In this document: one piece after another, positions 36,696-43,849 of the stretch
How positions within the stretch are numbered: position 1 is the first letter of the stretch
Layout of the letters: each line of letters opens with the position of its first letter
Source of the DNA: Halolamina litorea
GTDB taxonomy: Archaea; Halobacteriota; Halobacteria; Halobacteriales; Haloferacaceae
DNA: 64,000 nt
Assembly: GCF_026616205.1 (NCBI RefSeq)
Contig: NZ_JANHGR010000001.1
Coordinates: forward strand, 1,612,001-1,676,000
Direction: 5' to 3'
Translations under genes and position numbers: made by a program
The notes under the pieces: model-generated
Told to the model about the DNA's origin: nothing
The model's database searches: none
The model's input: only the letters and a program-made list of their open reading frames with translations

Positions 36696-37556
36696 TCACG
36701 GCAGGTCCACGTCGCGTTCGAACTCGGGGTCGAACAGCCGTGCGGACATCGGCGCCGGATCGCCCTCGGTGACGTTGTACCGCGAGAAATCGGTGACCCC
36801 GGCCTCGTGGAGCAGCGCTTCGTCGTAGAAGCTGTTGCCGGTACACGTAGCGGGATCGCGGGCCAGTATCTCCAAGACGGCGTCGGCGACGATCTCCGGG
36901 GTGCGCCAGTCGTCCTCGGTCCCAAGCCCGAAGTAGCGAGTCGCACGGGTGTCGATGGTCGTCACCGGCCAGAACGTGTTACAGCCGACGCCGTCGGCTG
37001 CCAACTCCTCGGCGAGCGAGAGCGTGACGAACGACATCCCGAGTTTCGACCAGGCGTAGGGCGCCTTCCCCGGCGAACGGTCAGTGACGATCGGCGGCGA
37101 GTTCGACAGCATCCACGCCTCATCGAGTCCCGCGAGGTGGTCGGCGAAGGCGTGTGCGACGAGGTGGGTCCCCCGGACGTTCACGTCGGTCAGGAGGTCG
37201 AACCGATCTGCCGGCAGGTCGGCGATGTTCGCCAACTGGATCGCGCTGGCGTTGTTGATGACGATATCGACCTCGCCGAAGTGGTCGATCGCTTCCTCGA
37301 CGACGGCGTCGACGCGAGCCTCGTCGCGGAGGTCGAGTTCGAGCGCGAGTGCCTCGACGCCACGGTCACGCACCTCGCGGGCCGTCTGCTCGATCGACCC
37401 CGCGAGATCCGAGTCGTCGTCGTCGGTGGTCTTACCGGTCGAGACGATGTTACAGCCGTGTTCGGCGAGCGCGAGTGCCAGCTGTTTGCCGATGCCGCGG
37501 GTCGTTCCGGTGATGAACGCCGTCGAACCGGAGAGGTCGGGAGCCGCGAGTGCCAT
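36696..37556 (-). CDS. Short-chain dehydrogenase/reductase
   Basis: The 286-residue Rossmann-fold oxidoreductase has the nucleotide motif TGTTRGIGKQLALALAEHG near residue 16, then NNAS for the adenine-side strand and the catalytic YAWSKLGM (Tyr-x3-Lys). The Ser partner is expected in MLSNSPP. The cofactor preference is not certain; TGKTTDDDD after the second strand could select NADP or NAD. The C-terminal 60 residues hold the substrate cap. The closest named relatives are hydroxysteroid-dehydrogenase-like proteins, but the substrate is unknown. Confidence 0.9.
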   Translation of the reverse strand: MALAAPDLSGSTAFITGTTRGIGKQLALALAEHGCNIVSTGKTTDDDDSDLAGSIEQTAREVRDRGVEALALELDLRDEARVDAVVEEAIDHFGEVDIVINNASAIQLANIADLPADRFDLLTDVNVRGTHLVAHAFADHLAGLDEAWMLSNSPPIVTDRSPGKAPYAWSKLGMSFVTLSLAEELAADGVGCNTFWPVTTIDTRATRYFGLGTEDDWRTPEIVADAVLEILARDPATCTGNSFYDEALLHEAGVTDFSRYNVTEGDPAPMSARLFDPEFERDVDLP

Positions 37557-37767
37557 GCCGTCGGGTCGGGCGACGGGCGTATAGTTCCCGGTGACCGAGC
37601 GGGCGCTACTGACCGGGGGGTGTGCGATTCTCGACGCATCCGGGTTGTCAGGCCGATTGGCCGCCCCTCGGTAAACTGGACTACGGGCCTTTGCTCGGGT
37701 GGTTGTGGGTTTCAGCCAACGCTACGGGGTCTATGAGGCGAGTCAAAGAAATGCGGTTGGAAGTGAG

Positions 37768-38292
37768 TTACTCGACGTCGACTGTTTCGTCGAGCACGAT
37801 GGACTCGCTCGGCACGTGGATCACACGAACTCGCCAGTCGCCATCGAACTCGTAGTCACTAGTGGTACTTCCGACTTGTACAGTCATCGTACTGCCGACG
37901 CCGAATTCACCTGGGTCGGATGTGAGTGACACGTTATTGCTCGAACCGAAGGTAACTGTCGGGTTCGCGTTGGTCCCGTTGTGGACATCGATCGACGACT
38001 CACCCGGTGGCGTAATGACCACTCGGTAGTCACCGTCAGCGAGTGCATCGCCACCATTGTGACTGATTTCGAGGAGCTCAGCCGTGTTACCAACCGTTAC
38101 CGGGGCCTCATCAGAAGCGTCGCTAGCCCCTAATGTCGCCTGCGGTGCCTGCTGTAGGCTGTCACCGAGGCCCAGGACAAATGTCCCGATCACAGCCGCC
38201 AGAATCACCGTGATGGCGACCATAAGGATGACGCCAATAACCGGGGAGACCCCACGGTCGCTATCTCGAAGCTCGATAATGCGGTCCATCAT
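37768..38292 (-). CDS. Archaeal type IV pilin-like protein (second of a pair)
   Basis: The 174-residue protein has a class III signal peptide. A short charged leader, MMDRIIELRDSDRG, is followed by the hydrophobic pilin stem VSPVIGVILMVAITVILAAV, with cleavage expected just before it. The rest is a beta-rich pseudopilin domain of the haloarchaeal type. It lies four bases after the upstream pilin gene and shares its N-terminal stem, so both are from one duplication and one transcript. Either MM codon may start; the leader is of normal length. It would be assembled in adhesive pili after peptidase processing. GC content is clearly lower than in the flanking genes. Confidence 0.9.
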   Translation of the reverse strand: MMDRIIELRDSDRGVSPVIGVILMVAITVILAAVIGTFVLGLGDSLQQAPQATLGASDASDEAPVTVGNTAELLEISHNGGDALADGDYRVVITPPGESSIDVHNGTNANPTVTFGSSNNVSLTSDPGEFGVGSTMTVQVGSTTSDYEFDGDWRVRVIHVPSESIVLDETVDVE

Positions 38293-38296
38293 TGTT

Positions 38297-38734
38297 CTAG
38301 CTCGGGATTTGGACCGTCGTGTCTACGAGGATCGACTCAGATGGCGTGTGGATGATCCGAACACGAACTTCGCCCGTAGCGATCTCAGATATCTGGCTTT
38401 GGAGGAACGTAGCAGTGTCACCAACGCTGAATTCATCGCCACTGCTGAAGTCTGAACTCACGCTAAAGTCGCTAGTGTTCCCCTCGACGGAAATATCGAG
38501 ATCACCAACTGCGATCCCGTTACCACCGTTGTGGGACACGTTAAGGGAAGTGGAGTTGCCGGAATCGACCCCGATTGTGGACTGCGGTGCCTGCTCCAGA
38601 CTGTCGCCAAGGCCCAAGACGAACGTCCCGATCACGGCGGCGAGAATAACGGTAATTGCAACCATTAGAATAACGCCGATGACAGGACTGACGCCCCGGT
38701 CGTCGTCGAGTACCGATTTGATCTTGTTTATCAT
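38297..38734 (-). CDS. Archaeal type IV pilin-like protein (first of a pair)
   Basis: The 145-residue pilin has a short leader MINKIKSVLDDDRG, then the stem VSPVIGVILMVAITVILAAV and GTFVLGLGDSLEQAPQ, nearly identical to its partner. The C-terminal domain is different, with NSTSLNVSHNGGNGIAVGDL and repeated Val/Ser strands. The first gene of the pair takes the promoter described at 38744-38794. Local GC content is about 50%, so it may have arrived by transfer. Function in adhesion or surface attachment is from family knowledge. Confidence 0.9.
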   Translation of the reverse strand: MINKIKSVLDDDRGVSPVIGVILMVAITVILAAVIGTFVLGLGDSLEQAPQSTIGVDSGNSTSLNVSHNGGNGIAVGDLDISVEGNTSDFSVSSDFSSGDEFSVGDTATFLQSQISEIATGEVRVRIIHTPSESILVDTTVQIPS

Positions 38735-38743
38735 TTGCCAATA

Positions 38744-38794
38744 GCGCGCGTAGGGCGCGCTTAGTCAAGTGGTACTCATGTAGTACGTATAAAG
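38744..38794 (-). promoter_or_regulatory. Pilin operon promoter with two inverted repeats
   Basis: On the minus strand a TATA-like ctttata is at 38788-38794. Immediately downstream is GTACTcatgtAGTAC (38772-38786), and nearer the gene is gcgcgcgtagggcgcgc (38744-38760). The predicted start is about 25 bases from the TATA box, near 38763-38765, leaving a leader of about 30 bases. The first repeat sits where a repressor could block transcription; the GC-rich repeat could fold in the leader. Confidence 0.55.
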
Positions 38795-39542
38795 CCGGTG
38801 GCCTGATTCTCAGTTTCGAAAGCGTCGGCTCCTGGACGAAAGTGTCTCGGCCGAGAATCCCGGCCGAGGCGCGCTATTGGACAGTCCCAGATCAGGGGGA
38901 CACGTGGTAATTCACACCCCATCGCTAAAACGTCATCGGCAAAATCTCTGCACCACCGACTGCTTCTCTCACCGGGGCTTATCCCATCTCGCCGCAACCC
39001 TGCCGGTAGGGGAGGTTAAACTGTGGTAGAAACGCGCGCGGGCATCACCGAATCGCAGGACGAGTACTTGGAACACGAGTTCGGTGATGACTGCGAATCG
39101 GACGCTGAGGTATCCCGGACCTCATCCATGAACACCGGCGTATGTCCCGACTCCTCGATCTTGACGAACACGCCAACGACGTGTTCGACCAATAGCCAAT
39201 CGGTGCGGCTCAAGTAAACAGTATTGCCGTGGTTTTGGTCGGTTTAGCGGAGTCTTTGATTTCTTTCAGGCATACAATCTGACAGAACCCGTCACAGGGG
39301 ATTCCCGGCTGTTGCGATGGCGTGTGGCCCGGGCTGACCGTCGCCGACAGGGCGCCGATCTCTTCCAGATAGCGCGCCGCGTGCTTAAACAGGCTTCAAG
39401 TTCAGTAACAGCAGCGTGAGCCGCACGTCCACGACCCACAGGGACCACCCCGTGAACAGTTGTCCTAACCTGAGGTCAGCGAGGTTATTAGCGCCTACAG
39501 AAATCCCTAATGACATTTGTTTCGCAACCGTTAAGACTGGAA
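38795..39542. other. Gene-poor low-GC stretch between the pilins and tRNA-Trp
   Basis: About 750 bases without an intact gene. It contains an 8-bp hairpin, ctcggccg/cggccgag, at 38846-38868, a frameshifted small gene at 39023-39195 and, from about 39200 to 39420, a plus-strand frame with no start codon. Sample lines give about 48-53% GC against about 70-75% in neighbours. Inverted 10-base repeats catcaccgaa/ttcggtgatg lie at 39043-39052 and 39080-39089. Nothing matches a recognised insertion sequence. It is probably the debris of an integrated element. Confidence 0.5.
39023..39195 (+). pseudogene. Frameshifted ribbon-helix-helix-like small gene
   Basis: The GTG frame from 39023 reads ETRAGITESQDEYLEHEFGDDCESDAEV. 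Adding one base near 39112-39114 continues into PDLIHEHRRMSRLLDLDEHANDVFDQ and a TAG at 39193-39195. Together this gives about 57 residues with the pattern of CopG/MetJ-type ribbon-helix-helix proteins: a strand, then two helices with a Leu-Ile core. The break suggests a single lost base. It is on the opposite strand from the pilins. The family call rests on pattern only, with no intact copy seen. Confidence 0.45.
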
Positions 39543-39718
39543 TGGGGACGGAGGGATTTGAACCCCCGGTCGACTGATATCTCCGGTGCGCCTCGGTCCT
39601 CCAGAGGGTCGTCGTCGCCGGCGATGATCAGTCGCCGACTCGGTATATCAGTCTGGAGTTCGTCACCGGGCGCGTGGCCTCTGGAGTCAGTCGCCATCCC
39701 GGGCTTGGCCACGTCCCC
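39543..39718 (-). tRNA. tRNA-Trp (anticodon CCA) with a 102-base intron
   Basis: The 5' exon is 39681-39718 and the 3' exon 39543-39578, 74 bases in all when joined. Acceptor GGGGACG pairs with CGTCCCC, the D stem is GCCA/TGGC, and the anticodon stem is ACTGA/TCAGT with loop CTCCAGA. The T arm is GGGGG-TTCAAAT-CCCTC and the discriminator is A73. No CCA is encoded. The splice sites lie in the classic bulge-helix-bulge: CTCC pairs with GGAG, and the bulges are AG/A and AT/A. A TATA-like ctttag lies about 30 bases upstream (near 39747-39752). The CCA anticodon and bulge position fix the identity. Confidence 0.96.
39579..39680 (-). ncRNA. tRNA-Trp intron acting as a box C/D guide RNA
   Basis: The 102-base intron has box C GUGACGA (39660-39666), D' CCGA (39640-39643), C' ACGACGA (39609-39615) and D CCGA (39593-39596). 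The guide gactgatat (39645-39653) pairs with the intron/exon-2 junction so that the fifth base before D' faces U39. The guide cctctggag (39599-39607) pairs with the anticodon loop so that the fifth base before D faces C34. This is the known haloarchaeal self-guiding of Cm34 and Um39. Terminal pairing is GCGCC/GGCGC. Confidence 0.88.
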
Positions 39719-39766
39719 TTGCACCCGGTCCTACACCGTATCGCCCTAAAGGGATTTCGATCCGCC

Positions 39767-39991
39767 TCAGTCCCGGTCGACCTCGGCCCAGTCACACTCC
39801 TGGCACTTGTAGGCCGTGACGAACTCCGTGACGCTCGGCATGTAGCCGACGCTGATCACGTCGCCGCCACAGTCCGGGCAGTCCCGGTCGGCGTCCCGAA
39901 TGGGTTCGGCCTCCAGCACGGAGTCGCCCTCTACCTGTTCGGCCAACGATTCGGGGGTCACCATTCGTCCTTGCACGACGCGATTGCTCAT
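39767..39991 (-). CDS. Small zinc-ribbon protein, DUF5795-like
   Basis: The 74-residue protein starts MSNRVVQGRMVTPESLAE. Four cysteines in CPDCGGDVISVGYMPSV and YKCQECDWAEV form a CPxC...CxxC zinc ribbon. The sequence matches from memory a haloarchaeal family (DUF5795) of unknown function. The ATG at 39991 fits that start; the longer upstream frame is Arg-rich. Its stop is about 50 bases upstream of the tRNA-Trp gene, on the same strand. Confidence 0.86.
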   Translation of the reverse strand: MSNRVVQGRMVTPESLAEQVEGDSVLEAEPIRDADRDCPDCGGDVISVGYMPSVTEFVTAYKCQECDWAEVDRD

Positions 39992-40112
39992 GCCCGGGGC
40001 GATGTACCGGGAGCCGTAATCATTGTCGGTCTGACTCTGTTCCCCGCGGGAACGTGCCCCACAGCGGCGATAGGCCCACAAGGTTTTCCTGCTCCACCCC
40101 GTCGCTCCGAGT

Positions 40113-40298
40113 ATGGGATTTGGCTCCTACGATGAGTCCGAGCAGGAGAACCAGAACATGGACAGCGACGACGACGCCGAAGGGGTCGACGTCGACGGCG
40201 GCGAGGAGGGGAACCTCTCCTTTGAGTCCACGGAGTCCACCGACGAACTGGTCGGCAAGCTCGAGGAGATGCGCGACGACGACGAAGACGACGAGTAA
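40113..40298 (+). CDS. Small acidic protein, DUF5786-like
   Basis: The 61-residue protein starts MGFGSYDESEQENQ and ends in a run of Asp and Glu. Its core GGEEGNLSFESTESTDELVGKLEEM is characteristic, from memory, of a haloarchaeal family (DUF5786) of unknown function. It is divergent from the zinc-ribbon gene. An 11-base gccacagcgg stretch and AT-poor sequence precede it, so no clear promoter is seen. Confidence 0.83.
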   Translation: MGFGSYDESEQENQNMDSDDDAEGVDVDGGEEGNLSFESTESTDELVGKLEEMRDDDEDDE

Positions 40299-40336
40299 CG
40301 GCCCGTGACGCTCTCGCGAGCCCCTCTCCGTTCTTG

Positions 40337-40351
40337 ACCGGTCGAACCGGA
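40337..40351. terminator. Small hairpin between convergent genes
   Basis: CCGGTcgaACCGG, five-base arms around a three-base loop, lies between the stop codons of the DUF5786-like gene and the second flavoprotein gene. It could end either transcript. The stem is short, so confidence is low. Confidence 0.3.
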
Positions 40352-40352
40352 T

Positions 40353-41540
40353 TCAGAGCCGCTTCAGCAGCTTCGATATCTCCTCGCCATCGGCTTCCTT
40401 CCTGAGCACGCCGAGCGCGCGCCGCAGCGAGCCGTGCTCGGCCAGGTACGTCACCCCGACCGCGGACTTGAGCGCGTTGGCGGCGCTCCCGGTCACGACG
40501 CTCGGACCGATCTGAGCGACCGCGTCGTCGCCCACCGAGATGAGCCAGCCGGGGCTCTCCCAGTTCCACTGCTCGATGTCCACGAACCCGCCGTCGGCGG
40601 TGACGCTCGCGGTCACGTTCTTCGCGGCCGTCTCGGCGGCGCGGACGGCCGCCGAGGCACTCGCCGGGACGGGCTCGCCGTCGGCGTCGACGATCCGGAC
40701 GGCGTCGCCCAGCGCGAACGTGTGGGCGTCGAGGCGGAGGTCAGCGCGCACCTGCGGACGGTCGCCACCCATCGCGTCGTTCCCCCGGATGCCGCCGGTC
40801 CAGACGAACTGGTCGTAGTCGATCCCGCCGGCCTCCGTAGAGATCTGTCGTTCGTCGACGACGGTCACGGTCGTGTCCGTCCGGACGGTCACGCCCTGTG
40901 CCTCCAGTCGCTCGTGAGTCGCGCGCTGGAACGGTTCTGGGAACCCCGGCGCGACGGTCAGAAGCTGTTCGAGCAACAGGACCTCGATGTCGTCCTCGAC
41001 CCCACGGTCGCGGGCCATCGCCGCCAACTCACCGGCGACTTGGACCCCCGAGAGGCCGGCACCGCCGACAACGACCCGACCGGATCGCTCGGTCGTCGCT
41101 TCGGGGTCGTCGTGGCCCAACTGATCGATCACAGCTTCGAACTCCCGCCGGATCGCCGCGGCGTGTTCGAGCCGCTTGAGCGGCGTGGCGTTAGCTCGGA
41201 GCCCCTCGATGTCGTAGTAGGCCGTCTGGGCGCCGAACGCGACCACACAGTAGTCGTAGCCGAGTTCGTCGCCGTCGGCCAGCGAGACGGTCCGGGCCTC
41301 CCGGTCGATGTCGGTGACCTGCGCCTCCCGCAGCGAGGCACGCTCCAAAAGCTCCGTCAGCGGGACCGAGATGTCGTCGGTGTACTCCGGGTTCCGGATC
41401 GCTCGATGAAGCTCGTGCTGGACCAAGTGGCTCCCGGTGTCGTCGACGAGCGTGAGTGTCGCCGAGTCCGGGAGGCGTCGCTCGAGCTTTCGCGTCACGA
41501 GTAGGCCCGCGTAGCCGCCGCCGAGCACGAGAACGTCCAT
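40353..41540 (-). CDS. Second type II NADH dehydrogenase-like FAD/NAD(P) oxidoreductase
   Basis: The 395-residue paralog of the protein at 15601 has FAD motif VLVLGGGYAGLLV at residues 3-15, NAD(P) motif VVVGGAGLSGVQVAGEL, and a GD motif in HTFALGDAVRIV. The C-terminal region NALKSAVGVTYLAEHGSLRRALGVL differs from the other copy but also looks amphipathic. It should be a membrane-associated dehydrogenase feeding menaquinone. It lies upstream of no obvious operon partner: the next gene on its strand, the histidine kinase, lies upstream of it, 46 bases away. Confidence 0.9.
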   Translation of the reverse strand: MDVLVLGGGYAGLLVTRKLERRLPDSATLTLVDDTGSHLVQHELHRAIRNPEYTDDISVPLTELLERASLREAQVTDIDREARTVSLADGDELGYDYCVVAFGAQTAYYDIEGLRANATPLKRLEHAAAIRREFEAVIDQLGHDDPEATTERSGRVVVGGAGLSGVQVAGELAAMARDRGVEDDIEVLLLEQLLTVAPGFPEPFQRATHERLEAQGVTVRTDTTVTVVDERQISTEAGGIDYDQFVWTGGIRGNDAMGGDRPQVRADLRLDAHTFALGDAVRIVDADGEPVPASASAAVRAAETAAKNVTASVTADGGFVDIEQWNWESPGWLISVGDDAVAQIGPSVVTGSAANALKSAVGVTYLAEHGSLRRALGVLRKEADGEEISKLLKRL

Positions 41541-41586
41541 GACCGGTGTTGGAGTGCCGACGGGAAAACGGTGTCTCCCGCGGCCC

Positions 41587-43791
41587 CTACTCCGCGTCGG
41601 CGGACTCGACGCCCGTCACCTCGAAGCGGGCGCCGGCGTCGCCGTCGCCGAGCGCGACCGACCAGCCGTGGGCCTCCGCGACCCGCTCGACGATGTCGAG
41701 ACCGTAGCCCGTCCCCGTCTCGGCCGTGGAGTACCCGGACTCGAACACCAGGTCGTGGCGCGTCGCCGGGATGCCCGAGCCGTCGTCCTCGACGGCGAAG
41801 CCGTCCTCCAGCGCCTCCACCGTCACCGAGACGTCCCGGCCGACGTGCTCGACGGCGTTCCGGAACAGGTTCTCGAGGAGCCTGATGAGCTCCCCGCTGT
41901 CGGCCCGGACGCGGGCGTCGGTATCGGCCTCCAGAGAGGCCTCCGGCTCCGAGACCGACGACCACGCGCGTTCGGCCGCCGTCTGTAGCCCCACCGGGGC
42001 GACGGTCAGGCTCCGCTCGTCGGTCCGGGCGACCGTGAGCAGGTCCTCGATGAGGTCGTTCATCCGGCCGGTAGCGCTCCCGGCGGCCGCGACGTGTTCG
42101 CGGACCGCGTCGGGGTCGTCGGCGACGGATTCTATCAGCTCCAGGCGGCCCTGCACGACGTTGAGCGGGTTCCGGAGGTCGTGAGAGACCATCGAGGCGA
42201 ACTCGTCGAGGCGCTCGTTCTGGGCTTCGAGGCGCCGCTCGTACTGGCGCTGGGTGGTGATGTCCCGGGCGACGACCACGACTTCCGACGCGTCAGCCAC
42301 GGGGAAAGGGGCGACGTGGGCTTCGAACCAGATCTCCCGAGCGTTCACCTCGACGGCGTACTCGACCTCCTGGGTCTCGCCGGTCGAGAGCGCCTCCCCG
42401 ATGGCGTCGGTGAGCGTCGCCGCGGCGGCATCGCTGATCCGGTCACAGACCTGCGTGCCCTCCAACTCGGACGGAGGTTTCCCGCCACGCTCCTCGTGGT
42501 GGGGTGACACCCAAACTTCCTGGTACACCCCGTCGGCATCGAGGAAGAAGACGTAGTCGGGGAACGCCGCCGCCAGCGAGTCCCGTCGCTGAGAGCGCTC
42601 GCGGAGTTGGGCCTCGCGCTCGGCCCGGTCGAGCGCGACCGCGGCGTGGGACCCGAGCGTCTCCGCGAGTTCCCGTGCGTGCTCGGTTGTCGGAGCGTAC
42701 CCGCGGAGACAGAGCACGCCGTGGCCTCCGAGCGGCACACAGAGCACCGAGCCGGCGTCGGTCTCGTAGGTTTGGGTCTCGCCGGTCTCGACGGCGTCCC
42801 ACTCGGGGCGCTCCGTGGTCGGGAGAGTCTCCCCGGGTTCGTCGGCCTCGCGCCCGCCGACGGCGACGGGGACGAGCCGGTCGTCCTCGCGGCTCACGAC
42901 GGCACAGAACGCCGGGTCGAACACCGACTCGGCGGCCTCGAGGACGCCGTCGTACACCGCCTCGCAGCCCTCGGCGCCGAGCAGCCGGGTCGCGGCGGTG
43001 TGTAGCTGTTCGAGGTGGCGCTTGTGCCGCTCCAGCGCCGCCTCCCGACGCTTGCGCTCGCTGATGTCCCGCACCGTCGCGAGGACCCGCCCCGCACCGG
43101 CCACCTCCATCCGCCTGAGCGTCACCTCGACGGGCACGCGCTCGCCCTCGGCGGTCACGTTCACCCACTCGAAGCGCTGGGTCTCGCCGTTTGCGGCCGC
43201 GTCGATGCGCGCCATCGCCCGCTCGACGGTGTAGGGTTCCTCGCCGAGGATGAGCTCCGAGAGCTCCATCTCGGTGGCTTCCTCGCGGTCGTAGCCGAGC
43301 AGTTCCGCGTACGGCGGGTTCGCGTCGATCACCTCCCCCGTCTCGGCGTCGTGGACGACCATCGCGCCGGCGCCGTCCGCGAACAACGCACGGTATCGCT
43401 CGGCGGATCGGTAGCGCTCGCCGTGGGTCCGGACCCGCTCGGCCAACGCCCCGAAGCGCTCGCTCGCGCCCTTCCGGACGTAGTCGTCGACGGCGCCCGA
43501 GGCGGTGGCGTCGATGCGCTCGCGTTCCTTCCCGGTCAACAGCACACACGGCGGGCCACCCTCGGTAGCCTCGATCAGCGGGCGGAACGCTCCCGGCGTC
43601 TCCGCGTCGTAGTCACTGACGACACAGTCGAACTGTTCGGCTTCGAACCGCGCGAGGGCGTCCTCCGGCGTCGCTTCCGATACGACCTCGACGTCCGACG
43701 CCGACCCGAGGAGGTCGGCGACCAACTCCCGAAACGAGGCGTCGTCCTCGGCGTGGAGCACCCGGATCGACACCCCATCCGGCTCATGCAT
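41587..43791 (-). CDS. Multi-domain sensor histidine kinase (REC-PAS-GAF-PAS-HisKA-HATPase)
   Basis: The 734-residue product has a receiver at about 7-125 with phosphoacceptor Asp60 in CVVSDYDAE. PAS1 is at 130-250 (VRDISERKRRE), GAF-like at 265-390, and PAS2 at 405-515 (VVARDITTQRQ). HisKA carries His537 in SMVSHDLRNPLN. HATPase_c has NLFRNAVEH, DDGSGIP and TGTGYGLDIV. No membrane segment is seen, so it is cytoplasmic and senses internal cues. No separate response regulator gene is nearby; the N-terminal receiver may be the input or the output. Confidence 0.92.
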   Translation of the reverse strand: MHEPDGVSIRVLHAEDDASFRELVADLLGSASDVEVVSEATPEDALARFEAEQFDCVVSDYDAETPGAFRPLIEATEGGPPCVLLTGKERERIDATASGAVDDYVRKGASERFGALAERVRTHGERYRSAERYRALFADGAGAMVVHDAETGEVIDANPPYAELLGYDREEATEMELSELILGEEPYTVERAMARIDAAANGETQRFEWVNVTAEGERVPVEVTLRRMEVAGAGRVLATVRDISERKRREAALERHKRHLEQLHTAATRLLGAEGCEAVYDGVLEAAESVFDPAFCAVVSREDDRLVPVAVGGREADEPGETLPTTERPEWDAVETGETQTYETDAGSVLCVPLGGHGVLCLRGYAPTTEHARELAETLGSHAAVALDRAEREAQLRERSQRRDSLAAAFPDYVFFLDADGVYQEVWVSPHHEERGGKPPSELEGTQVCDRISDAAAATLTDAIGEALSTGETQEVEYAVEVNAREIWFEAHVAPFPVADASEVVVVARDITTQRQYERRLEAQNERLDEFASMVSHDLRNPLNVVQGRLELIESVADDPDAVREHVAAAGSATGRMNDLIEDLLTVARTDERSLTVAPVGLQTAAERAWSSVSEPEASLEADTDARVRADSGELIRLLENLFRNAVEHVGRDVSVTVEALEDGFAVEDDGSGIPATRHDLVFESGYSTAETGTGYGLDIVERVAEAHGWSVALGDGDAGARFEVTGVESADAE

Positions 43792-43849
43792 TACGGCCGG
43801 CTATGACGACTCGGCACAAAAGTATCGCGGTGCCCCGATCCCCGAACGA

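Noticed and set aside
37620-37650. GACCGGGGG match to the tRNA-Trp 3' half, as a possible far attachment repeat
   Set aside because: Only nine bases match and the flanks diverge. In GC-rich DNA this is easily chance, so no repeat is claimed.
39200-39420. Plus-strand reading stretch beginning near SSKQYCRGFGRF and running to a stop near 39420
   Set aside because: No start codon lies in frame, no family was recognised, and composition alone does not support a gene. It may be part of the element debris.
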